Source: a virus
Direction: 5' to 3' (one strand)
IMG/VR virus record: IMGVR_UViG_3300049629_000862
Coordinates: 1-63,819 of that record
DNA: 63,819 bases
Shown one piece after another: positions 19,281 through 27,079 of the stretch. The position numbers and the translations under genes are program-made. Positions within the stretch are counted from its first letter, which is position 1; each line of letters starts with the position of its first letter. Below the pieces are notes generated by a model. It was not told where the DNA came from and searched no databases. It worked only from the letters and a program-made list of their open reading frames with translations.

Positions 19281-20177
19281 ATGAAATATAGTATTTTTCA
19301 TTTGCAAGGTGGAATTGGAAAGCATATCGCAGCAACGGCCGTTGCGAAAACAATTAAAAATAATCATCCTGATAGGAAATTAATTGTTGTCTGCGCCTAC
19401 CCAGAAATTTTTATTAATCTAAATTTTGTTGATAGAGTTTTTACATTAGGAAATACAAGTTATTTTTATCAAGAATATATTCAGGATAAAGACTCAATCA
19501 TCTTTCATCATGAGCCATACTACACCACTAATCACATTCATAAAAGAAAAAAACTTATACCAAACTGGTGTGAAATGTATGGTTTGAATTACAATAATGA
19601 ATGGCCAGAACTGAAGTTCAATAAATTGCAATATGATTTATCTAAAAGGCATTGGCTAAGAAAAAAACCCATCATGTTAATTCATACCAATGGCGGTATG
19701 ATGACAATTGATGCAAAATCATATGCATGGACAAGAGATATGCCAGAAAGCATAGCTCAAGAACTGGTCGATCACTATAAAAAAGATTATCATATCTATC
19801 AAATTACTAAATTGAATTCACCAAAATTAAACGGTGCTGAACATATTTTTGCCACTCAACAACAATCATTGACACTGATGGAACTGTTTAGTTTAATACT
19901 ACACAGTAAAAAAAGAATCTTTATTGATTCTTGTATGCAACATGCAGCAGCCGCAATGAAAAGGAAATCAACAGTTCTTTGGAATGGCACCAGCCCTAAA
20001 GTTTTTGGATATGATGTACATGACAATATAAGCACAGAAATTCCATACGACTTCAAATTACCAGGAAGTTATCTTTTTGATTTCGACTTTAATGGTAATG
20101 AATTAGAATATCCGTTTACTGATGATGTTAAATTATTCGATATAAATAAAATCATCGAGTCTGTTGATAAACAATAG
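19281..20177 (+). CDS. Glycosyltransferase family 9-like (heptosyltransferase-like) protein
   Basis: The ATG at 19281 is chosen because GAAAGAAGGA lies just upstream; the longer in-frame start at 19206 would overlap the previous gene by 73 bases. The product has 298 residues. It opens HLQGGIGKHIAATAVAKTI, an N-terminal pattern of heptosyltransferase-type GT-B enzymes. Near the C-terminus, RIFIDSCMQHAAAAMKRKSTVLWNG resembles the GT9 sugar-nucleotide site (D-S...H-AAA...TV). A GT9-like role is inferred; the sugar is unknown. Confidence 0.62.
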   Translation: MKYSIFHLQGGIGKHIAATAVAKTIKNNHPDRKLIVVCAYPEIFINLNFVDRVFTLGNTSYFYQEYIQDKDSIIFHHEPYYTTNHIHKRKKLIPNWCEMYGLNYNNEWPELKFNKLQYDLSKRHWLRKKPIMLIHTNGGMMTIDAKSYAWTRDMPESIAQELVDHYKKDYHIYQITKLNSPKLNGAEHIFATQQQSLTLMELFSLILHSKKRIFIDSCMQHAAAAMKRKSTVLWNGTSPKVFGYDVHDNISTEIPYDFKLPGSYLFDFDFNGNELEYPFTDDVKLFDINKIIESVDKQ

Positions 20178-20187
20178 AGGTAAAAAA

Positions 20188-21108
20188 ATGAGCGCAATTG
20201 AAAGAAAATATTATTTTATGTCTGGATTACCAAGATCGGGAAGCACTTTGCTTTCGTCATTGTTAAATCAGAATCCTAGATTTCATTCTGGGCCTAGTTC
20301 TCCTGTGGTTCCAACAATTTTAGCTTTGGAAAATTCTTTGTCTCAAGATGAATTATACCTTGCATATCCTAAACCAGAACAGGCAAGAAGACTTATCGCA
20401 AGTGTTTTACAAATCTATTATTCAGATGTAGAAAGACCTGTAATTTTTGATAAAAACAGGTCATGGGTTGACAGAATGAATTATATTGAAGGGTATTTTG
20501 GTATTCAACCAAAAATTTTATACCCAGTTAGAAACATCGACGAAATTTTAGCCTCATTTATTTCTATGTATCGCCGTAATCCATACACAGGAGAAGGTAA
20601 AATATCTTTTATGGATGAAATGTTGATTAAAAGTAATCAACCACTAAATGATGATTCTCGTTGTCAAATGCTTGCCGGTCCAATGGGTATTCTTGGGCAA
20701 AGTTACAATGGCTTAAAAACAGTTTTTGAGCAGGGAAAACAAAACTCAATTCATCTTATTGAGTATGATGAATTGATTAATCAACCAAAAGAAACTATGG
20801 AAAAAATATATGACTTCTTAGAAGAAAAATATTTTGAACATGATTATCAGAACATAGAAAATCTGCACAGAGAAAGAGACAAAGAAGTATATGGGCTTGC
20901 TGATATGCATGAAGTTAGAAAATCTCTAGGTAAGTCCTCATTAGATCCTAAAGAATTATTATCAGAAAATATTTTAAACTTATGTAAAGGTGTTGAATTC
21001 TGGAGGGACGTGAAAGAATTTGATCCCGCAGAACACGAAGAAGATGAAAACGAAATTAATTTCTTAAACAGTAACTTTGACAACAACGAAAAAATAATAG
21101 GAGCATAA
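20188..21108 (+). CDS. Sulfotransferase family protein
   Basis: 306 residues from the ATG at 20188, which follows an AGAGG site; the frame extends upstream to 20164 without support. Residues 12-20 (SGLPRSGST) form the 5'-phosphosulfate loop that binds the PAPS donor. R115 and S123 in YPVRNIDEILASF match the 3'-phosphate-binding motif. A cytoplasmic PAPS-dependent sulfotransferase is therefore likely. The APS-kinase-like gene 300 bases downstream could supply its donor. The acceptor may be the glycan built by the three upstream transferases, or a fibre tyrosine or sugar. Confidence 0.82.
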   Translation: MSAIERKYYFMSGLPRSGSTLLSSLLNQNPRFHSGPSSPVVPTILALENSLSQDELYLAYPKPEQARRLIASVLQIYYSDVERPVIFDKNRSWVDRMNYIEGYFGIQPKILYPVRNIDEILASFISMYRRNPYTGEGKISFMDEMLIKSNQPLNDDSRCQMLAGPMGILGQSYNGLKTVFEQGKQNSIHLIEYDELINQPKETMEKIYDFLEEKYFEHDYQNIENLHRERDKEVYGLADMHEVRKSLGKSSLDPKELLSENILNLCKGVEFWRDVKEFDPAEHEEDENEINFLNSNFDNNEKIIGA

Positions 21109-21109
21109 C

Positions 21110-21409
21110 ATGACTTTAGAGGAAGAAGTGGAACAAAGAGAAGCACACATCAAATCCATAGAAGGAATTAGAGAAACTATACTACGAGCAAAAGATTCAG
21201 TGTGGGTTATCAATAATGAAATTGATAAAAAAAATAATTCAGCAGATGGAAAATTAACTAAAGAAGGAAAGGGCAACGTTGAAAGAAATGTTGGGCATCT
21301 AGAAATTATTTTGGCCACCCAATATATTGCTGAGTCGGGAGAGGACCTTTCTGAATTACAAGCAGCGGTCGTAACAGGAAAGGCATTACTTGCAGAAGAA
21401 ACGGAATAA
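21110..21409 (+). CDS. Unknown small acidic helical protein of the sulfation cassette
   Basis: 99 residues, almost wholly helical and charged, with an EEEVEQREAHIKSIEGIRETI start. It begins two bases after the sulfotransferase and ends two bases before the APS-kinase-like gene, so it is translated within the same unit. No motif was recognised. It could be a small partner protein, but nothing in the sequence tests this. Confidence 0.5.
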   Translation: MTLEEEVEQREAHIKSIEGIRETILRAKDSVWVINNEIDKKNNSADGKLTKEGKGNVERNVGHLEIILATQYIAESGEDLSELQAAVVTGKALLAEETE

Positions 21410-21411
21410 TT

Positions 21412-22266
21412 ATGAAAAAGATTTTGATTATGGGTCTTCCTGGTTCAGGTAAGACATACTTTGCAGAAAGATTGAAAAAATACTTGGAAGAAAATAGTAA
21501 TTTACATAATGCTCCAGACGGTGCACTATCGAATTATGAAACCGTTCCAATGCACTGGAAGGCAAAAGTAGATTGGTTCAATGCAGACGAGGTAAGAAAA
21601 CGTTATAATGATTGGGATTTTAGCCATGAAGGTAGAATTAGGCAAAGCCTGAGAATGGCAGAGTTTGCTTTAAAGTGTAAAGGTGACTATGTAATCTGTG
21701 ACTTTGTTGCACCTTTAGTTGAGATGAGAAACAACTTTAAAGCCGATTGGACAATCTGGATGGACACCATAGATGCAGGGCGGTTTGAGGATACTAATAA
21801 GGTATTCGTATCTCCTGAAGTATATGATTTCCGAATAAACGAAATGAATGCTGAAAAATGGGTTTCTTTTGTTGGTGAACATATACTAGAAAATAAAAGG
21901 CGTCCAAACTTTGACTGGAAAAAAGAAACAGTACAGATGCTAGGTAGATGGCAACCATGGCATGCTGGGCACCGTGCGCTTTTTGAACGTGCCATACAGA
22001 AAACTGGGCAAGTTGTCATTCAAATTCGTGATTGCCAAGGGTGGCAAGGTACTAATCCATTTGCTATCGAGCAGGTTAAAAACTACATTCGAAAAGATTT
22101 AGACTTGCAATACCAAGGAATGTATACGATTCAAGTTGTTCCAAATATCGTAAATATTACTTATGGAAGAGATGTTGGTTATAAAATTGAGCAAGAAGTG
22201 TTTGAACAATCTATACATGATATCAGTGCAACAAAAATTAGAAAAGGAATGGGTTTCGATAAATAA
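21412..22266 (+). CDS. Bifunctional APS kinase-like / HxGH nucleotidyltransferase
   Basis: 284 residues. The N-terminal half is an adenylylsulfate-kinase-like P-loop enzyme: GLPGSGKT (8-15), FNADEVRKRY (56-65), IRQSLRMAEFA and ICDFVAPLVEMR (95-106), matching the APS-binding order of CysC. The C-terminal half is a small HIGH-superfamily nucleotidyltransferase: LGRWQPWHAGH with H184/H187, and ISATKIR (271-277). The order kinase then nucleotidyltransferase mirrors PAPS synthetase, but the second domain is far shorter than ATP sulfurylase and looks more like NMNAT or cytidylyltransferase. With the sulfotransferase next door, PAPS supply is the simplest role. Confidence 0.75.
   Translation: MKKILIMGLPGSGKTYFAERLKKYLEENSNLHNAPDGALSNYETVPMHWKAKVDWFNADEVRKRYNDWDFSHEGRIRQSLRMAEFALKCKGDYVICDFVAPLVEMRNNFKADWTIWMDTIDAGRFEDTNKVFVSPEVYDFRINEMNAEKWVSFVGEHILENKRRPNFDWKKETVQMLGRWQPWHAGHRALFERAIQKTGQVVIQIRDCQGWQGTNPFAIEQVKNYIRKDLDLQYQGMYTIQVVPNIVNITYGRDVGYKIEQEVFEQSIHDISATKIRKGMGFDK
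22258..22265 (+). promoter_or_regulatory. Putative late promoter (GATAAATA)
   Basis: GATAAATAAT overlaps the stop of the APS-kinase-like gene, 28 bases before the gp13 ATG at 22294. Confidence 0.55.
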
Positions 22267-22293
22267 TCCATTATATCCTAAAAGGGCAGAAAA

Positions 22294-23070
22294 ATGCCAG
22301 CAGTAACTAATAGAAACACATTTAAAGACTATTGTTTACGCAGACTGGGATTTCCTACCATTGAGATAAACGTTGATGATGATCAGGTAGAAGATCGTAT
22401 CGATGACGCTTTACAATATTGGCAAGATTACCACTTTGATGCTTTACAGAAGGTTTATTATATTCGTGCATTAAATGCTACGGATATGACAAACAAATAT
22501 ATAAATTTAAGCCCTTCTGTAACGCTAGACACAAGTGGTAACTCAGTTAATATTATTGGCGTTACTCGTGTATTTCCAATCTCAGACTCAATCAACCAAA
22601 ACAATATGTTCGACCTCAGATACCAATTACGTCTGAACGAACTGTATGATTTTACGTCTGCATCCTATATCAATTATACTTTGACAATGCAGCACCTCCG
22701 TTCATTGGAACTTCTATTTACGGGTGAAGTTCCAATACGATTCCAACGTCATATGCACCGTTTGTACTGTGACTGGGGATGGGGATCCGCTGTTCAACAA
22801 GGTACAGTTGTTATCGCAGAATGTTTTGCTCTCATTAAACCTGAAGATTACATCTCTGTATGGAATGACCGTTGGCTAAAAGAATATGCCACCTCATTAA
22901 TCAAAAGGAACTGGGGTAGTAACCTTAAAAAGTTTGCAGGAGTTCAATTGCCCGGAGGAGTAATGCTCAATGGGCAGGTAATTTATGATGAAGCCGTCGA
23001 AGAAATAAAGGGCTTAGAACAAGAAATGCAAAGCAAATATGAACTTCCAGTGGACTTTTATCTAAACTAA
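22294..23070 (+). CDS. gp13: Neck protein, T4 gp13-like
   Basis: 258 residues (T4 gp13 is 309). It opens FKDYCLRRLGFPTIEINVDDDQVEDRIDDALQ in spirit, with a long conserved N-terminal helix, then RLYCDWGWGS and the C-terminal KKFAGVQLPGGVMLNGQ. These are features of the gp13 neck family in T4-like phages. gp13 and gp14 form the collar that closes the filled head and receives the tail. The gp13-gp14-gp15-gp16-gp17 order that follows supports the call. Its stop overlaps the gp14 ATG (TAATG). Confidence 0.85.
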   Translation: MPAVTNRNTFKDYCLRRLGFPTIEINVDDDQVEDRIDDALQYWQDYHFDALQKVYYIRALNATDMTNKYINLSPSVTLDTSGNSVNIIGVTRVFPISDSINQNNMFDLRYQLRLNELYDFTSASYINYTLTMQHLRSLELLFTGEVPIRFQRHMHRLYCDWGWGSAVQQGTVVIAECFALIKPEDYISVWNDRWLKEYATSLIKRNWGSNLKKFAGVQLPGGVMLNGQVIYDEAVEEIKGLEQEMQSKYELPVDFYLN

Positions 23071-23942
23071 TGGCTACCAATCTATATTTTAATAACTTTA
23101 ATTCAAGCCCAGAACAAAGACTTGTTGAGGACTTGATGATCGAAACCATTAAAATTAATGGTGTCGATTGCTATTACATTCCAAACATAAATGAAGCGGC
23201 TAGGGATCTTCTTTATGGTGAAGATCCACTTAAAAAATTTACTGCTGCTTATCCGCTTGAACTCTATATTACAAATGTAGACGGTTACGAAGGCGAAAGA
23301 GAGTTCTTCTCGAAATTTGGTTTAGAAATTCGTAACAACATGTCGGTAATTATATCAAAAAGATCATTTGCTCGTTGGGTTCCACAGACATATCACCGCC
23401 CAAGAGAGGGTGATTTAATTTACATACCCTTCTTTGCTCAGACTGGTGAAATGTATGAGATTAAATATGTGAATTTCTCAGAAGCATTCTATGTTTTGGG
23501 TAACAAGTATCCATATTTCTATAAACTTGAACTAGAGAAATTCAAATACTCACAAGAAACTATCGATGTTGGCATTCCAATTATCGATGAATTGGTTTAT
23601 CAGGATGCTTACTCAATAGAATTAACAATAAACAAAGCAACTGGCAACGGAAACTTTATACGTGGCGAATCTATACATAACACATCGAATACAGTGTACG
23701 GAACTGTGACAGATTGGAATGCAAACACAGGCATTATAAAAGTAACCGATCTGTATGGAACTTTTGCTAACAGTATGCTTCTGCGTGGAAATACAAGTAA
23801 TGCTTCCTACACAACGACAGCAGCACCAGATGAATTAAAAGATAATCAAATACGAGAAATGTACGATAACAAAGTAATTCAAAACGAAGCTGATGTTATC
23901 ATAGACACAACAGAAACAAATCCTTTTGGTAGAATATCATGA
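23070..23942 (+). CDS. gp14: Neck protein, T4 gp14-like
   Basis: 290 residues (T4 gp14 is 256). The N-terminus (YFNNFNSSPEQRLVEDLM, VDCYYIPN) and the core (FARWVPQTYHRPREGDLIYIP, YEIKYVNFSEAFY) follow the gp14 family. It is a head-completion protein that works with gp13 at the neck. A C-terminal beta extension (NGNFIRGESIHNTSN, GTVTDWN) is like that seen in cyanophage versions. It overlaps gp15 by four bases. Confidence 0.85.
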   Translation: MATNLYFNNFNSSPEQRLVEDLMIETIKINGVDCYYIPNINEAARDLLYGEDPLKKFTAAYPLELYITNVDGYEGEREFFSKFGLEIRNNMSVIISKRSFARWVPQTYHRPREGDLIYIPFFAQTGEMYEIKYVNFSEAFYVLGNKYPYFYKLELEKFKYSQETIDVGIPIIDELVYQDAYSIELTINKATGNGNFIRGESIHNTSNTVYGTVTDWNANTGIIKVTDLYGTFANSMLLRGNTSNASYTTTAAPDELKDNQIREMYDNKVIQNEADVIIDTTETNPFGRIS

Positions 23943-24943
23943 CTACAAACTATTCTTACCATAGAATTATCAGAAAGATAATTGTAGCTTTCGGTGATAT
24001 GTTCAATAGCGTTAAAATTGGAAGATATGACGCTAATGGCAATGAGCTTGAAAAATTTCTTGTTCCTTTGTTATACGGTGGTAAAGAAAAATATGTCTCC
24101 CGTTTAGAAGGTGATCCAGAACTCGACAAAAAGGTTCAGATTACTCTTCCAGTTATGTCTTACGAAATGACAAACATGTCATATGATGCAGGAAGAAAAC
24201 TGAATTCGAATTTCAAAAATATCGGATCAAGTTATTCGCAAAATGCGGCTTTAGCAGTTTATAATCCAGTGCCATTTGATTTCGATTTTTCTCTTTTTGC
24301 TTATGTTCGTAACTTTGAAGATGGTGCTCAAATCATGGAAAAAATTCTTCCATATTTTACACCAGATTATACAATAAATGTAAATTTAATACCAGAATTA
24401 GGTATAATTAAACAACTTCCAATCGTACTAAAGAGTGTATCACACGAAAATGATTATGAAGGTGCTTATGATTCAGATGTTAGAAGAATAATTTGGACTT
24501 TAAACTTTACGGTTAAGGGTTACATATATGGTCCGATATCTGAACCAAAGATTATTAGAACTTCAATTACGAATATATTAGATGACAATACATTGAATCA
24601 AGAAAGTGTCGTAGGTATAACCATGAATTCTGGAGGGTTTGGTAATTACCAACTATCGGAAACAGTATATCAAGGTTACTCGTTTGAAACATCGACAGCT
24701 AGTGCAGCCGTAACTAATTGGAATTCCACAACTAAAACTTTGACGATTGGTAAACCGACAGGGCATTTTATTAGTGGGCAGAACGTCATTGGATTAACCA
24801 CGCACTCAACTTGGACAGCCAATACATTCAGTATAAATCCATCGGATCTTGTAACTATCACCATAACACCAAATCCTTCCAATGTTATTCTTCCAAATAA
24901 CTATACATATACAACCGTAATAACTGAATTTCCAAATACATAA
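23939..24943 (+). CDS. gp15: Tail sheath stabilizer/terminator, T4 gp15-like
   Basis: 334 residues (T4 gp15 is 272). Conserved text includes RKIIVAFGDMFNSVKIGRY, LVPLLYGGKEKYVSR and LPVMSYEMTNMSYD, typical of gp15. The protein caps the tail sheath and tube and joins the tail to the neck. The C-terminal third is an additional beta region (ITNWNSTTKTLTIGKPTGHF-like) with a TTVITEFPNT end, which may be lineage-specific. It starts four bases inside gp14, so coupled translation is likely. Confidence 0.87.
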   Translation: MTTNYSYHRIIRKIIVAFGDMFNSVKIGRYDANGNELEKFLVPLLYGGKEKYVSRLEGDPELDKKVQITLPVMSYEMTNMSYDAGRKLNSNFKNIGSSYSQNAALAVYNPVPFDFDFSLFAYVRNFEDGAQIMEKILPYFTPDYTINVNLIPELGIIKQLPIVLKSVSHENDYEGAYDSDVRRIIWTLNFTVKGYIYGPISEPKIIRTSITNILDDNTLNQESVVGITMNSGGFGNYQLSETVYQGYSFETSTASAAVTNWNSTTKTLTIGKPTGHFISGQNVIGLTTHSTWTANTFSINPSDLVTITITPNPSNVILPNNYTYTTVITEFPNT

Positions 24944-25366
24944 ATGTCAAACTTTGAAAAAAATATGGCTGAAATTTTTGATGTAGTGCCAGTCGAAAAA
25001 CCAAATTTACCAGTCGCAAAACAAACACCAAGCACAGAAGGTTTGGAAATAGACCTAGATGCCGACTATCTAGAATCCAGACAAACATACAAAGAGCTTA
25101 TTGAAAAGGGCAATCAAGCTATTGACCACCTCCTTGCAATCGCATCAGAGACAGAACACCCAAGAGCATTTGAAGTTGTAGCCACACTCATTAAAAACAC
25201 CACTGAGGCAAACGAAAAACTTCTAACTATGCAGAAAATGATGCGAGAAATGAAAGGTATGAAATCTAATGATCAAAATAAGGTTTCTGTAGATAAAGCT
25301 ATATTCATCGGATCGACTGCTGAACTGTCAAAACTGATAAAAGGTAAGAAATCTCTTGATGAATAA
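24944..25366 (+). CDS. gp16: Terminase small subunit, T4 gp16-like
   Basis: 140 residues (T4 gp16 is 164). The central helical part (DADYLESRQTYKELIEKG, ALAIASETEHPRAFEVVATL) is the coiled-coil oligomerisation region of gp16-type small terminases; AELSKLIKG near the end is also typical. The small subunit recognises or regulates packaging of DNA by gp17. The gene starts immediately after the gp15 stop and its end overlaps the start of gp17, as in other T4-like genomes. Confidence 0.85.
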   Translation: MSNFEKNMAEIFDVVPVEKPNLPVAKQTPSTEGLEIDLDADYLESRQTYKELIEKGNQAIDHLLAIASETEHPRAFEVVATLIKNTTEANEKLLTMQKMMREMKGMKSNDQNKVSVDKAIFIGSTAELSKLIKGKKSLDE

Positions 25367-27005
25367 AGATTCTTATAGAGATAATCCTCTACTAAAACGT
25401 GCAGGAGTACAGCACAATTATACAGAAGAAGAGATTAAAGAATATATTACGTGTTCGAAAGATCCCGTTTACTTTGCGGAAAAATATATCAAAATCGTGA
25501 ACGTTGATAAAGGTTTGATACCGTTTGATATGTGGCCGTTTCAAAAAGATATGATTCGGTTGTTTCATGAAAACAGATTTGTAATTACAAAATGCCCCCG
25601 ACAGGTCGGTAAAACAACCACATCAGTAGGTTACCTTCTTTGGCTAACACTCTTTTCTGATTCTCAAAACATTGCCGTTCTTGCAAATAAAGGTTCTTTA
25701 GCTAGAGACATTCTATCCAAGTATCAACTTGCGTATGAGAATTTACCTATGTGGTTGCAACAAGGTGTTGTGACCTGGAACAAAGGTAACGTCGAACTGG
25801 AAAACGGTTCAAAGATTATTGCTGCTTCAACCTCATCTTCTGCCATTCGAGGTGGAGCTTTCAACGTGGTTTTCTTGGACGAATTTGCGTTCGTTCCAGC
25901 CAATATTGCAAACGAATTCTTCAACTCTGTTTACCCTGTTATTTCGTCTGGTAAATCCACAAAAATCATTATAGTTTCCACACCAAACGGTATGAATCTG
26001 TTCTACAAGCTTTGGATGGATGCTATAGGCAAGAAAAACGGATACAAACCTTTCCAAATTCATTGGTCCATGGTGCCAGGTAGAGATGAAAAATGGAGAG
26101 AAGAAACAATCAAGAACACGTCCGAAGAACAATTTAGACAAGAGTTTGAATGTGAATTCTTAGGTTCAACAAATACACTAATCTCTGGCTCAAAACTTGC
26201 GCAACTTGTGTATAGTGAGCCAGTTATTCGGCATGAATTGCTTCATATCTATGAGCCTCCAGTCAAAGGTGATGATGAAAAAACAAAAGATCATATATAT
26301 GCTATATGCGTAGACCCTTCAGAGGGTAATAATCTAGACGATTCTGCATTTTCTGTCTTCGATATTTCAACGGTACCATATAAGCAAGTAGCAAAATACA
26401 ACAGTTCTTCTATTTCACCTCTTCTCTTCCCCACGGTAATCTACAATACAGCAAAACTATATAATGATGCATATGTTTTAGTGGAGATTAACAATACTCC
26501 TCAAATAGCAGACACGTTACATCGTGATTTTGAATATGAAAATGTTGTAAAAGTTGAAACAGGAAATAAAAAAGCACAATCAATTGGTACGGGTTTTGGT
26601 AGAGGTGTACAACTTGGTGTGAAAATGTCTGCGCAGGTGAAAAGAATTGGTTGTTCAAATTTGAAAACACTGATTGAATCCAATAAATTAATCATACAAG
26701 ACTTTGACACGATCTCGCAATTAACAACATTTGTTTCGGCTCATAACAGTTTTAGAGCAGAAGAAGGTTCGAATGATGATATTGTTATGACACTCGTTAT
26801 GTTTGCATGGATGACCACTCAGCAATATTTCAAAGAAATCGTAAATCATGATTTAAGAAAACAGATGCAATTGGAAATGATGAATCAAAAGGACGAAGAA
26901 ATACCCTCCTTTGGTTTATATGATGACGGAAAACAAGAAAAATACATCGTTGAAGGTGGTGATGTATGGCTAGTAAAGGAAGAAGAATCACTATTTAGAT
27001 TCTGA
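25359..27005 (+). CDS. gp17: Terminase large subunit, T4 gp17-like
   Basis: 548 residues from the ATG at 25359 (a TTG three bases earlier is also possible), overlapping gp16 by eight bases. The ATPase domain has Walker A CPRQVGKTT (about 79-87), Walker B VVFLDE (about 170-175) and the coupling motif STPNG. The nuclease domain carries CVDPSEGNNLDDSAF with its catalytic Asp residues, LVEINN and a late NDDIV. Together these make the packaging motor and headful nuclease. T4 gp17 has 610 residues; this is the shorter length common in marine T4-like phages. Confidence 0.95.
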   Translation: MNKDSYRDNPLLKRAGVQHNYTEEEIKEYITCSKDPVYFAEKYIKIVNVDKGLIPFDMWPFQKDMIRLFHENRFVITKCPRQVGKTTTSVGYLLWLTLFSDSQNIAVLANKGSLARDILSKYQLAYENLPMWLQQGVVTWNKGNVELENGSKIIAASTSSSAIRGGAFNVVFLDEFAFVPANIANEFFNSVYPVISSGKSTKIIIVSTPNGMNLFYKLWMDAIGKKNGYKPFQIHWSMVPGRDEKWREETIKNTSEEQFRQEFECEFLGSTNTLISGSKLAQLVYSEPVIRHELLHIYEPPVKGDDEKTKDHIYAICVDPSEGNNLDDSAFSVFDISTVPYKQVAKYNSSSISPLLFPTVIYNTAKLYNDAYVLVEINNTPQIADTLHRDFEYENVVKVETGNKKAQSIGTGFGRGVQLGVKMSAQVKRIGCSNLKTLIESNKLIIQDFDTISQLTTFVSAHNSFRAEEGSNDDIVMTLVMFAWMTTQQYFKEIVNHDLRKQMQLEMMNQKDEEIPSFGLYDDGKQEKYIVEGGDVWLVKEEESLFRF

Positions 27006-27022
27006 CTCTAAAATCACCATTT

Positions 27023-27030
27023 CATAAATA
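27023..27030 (+). promoter_or_regulatory. Putative late promoter (CATAAATA)
   Basis: CATAAATATACC in the 74-base gap before the sheath gene, 50 bases before its ATG at 27080. One of the clearest examples of the late motif because it lies outside coding sequence. Confidence 0.65.
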
Positions 27031-27079
27031 TACCATAGGTTAAATTGCCAAAGCAAGATCATATAACAAGGAGATAAAA

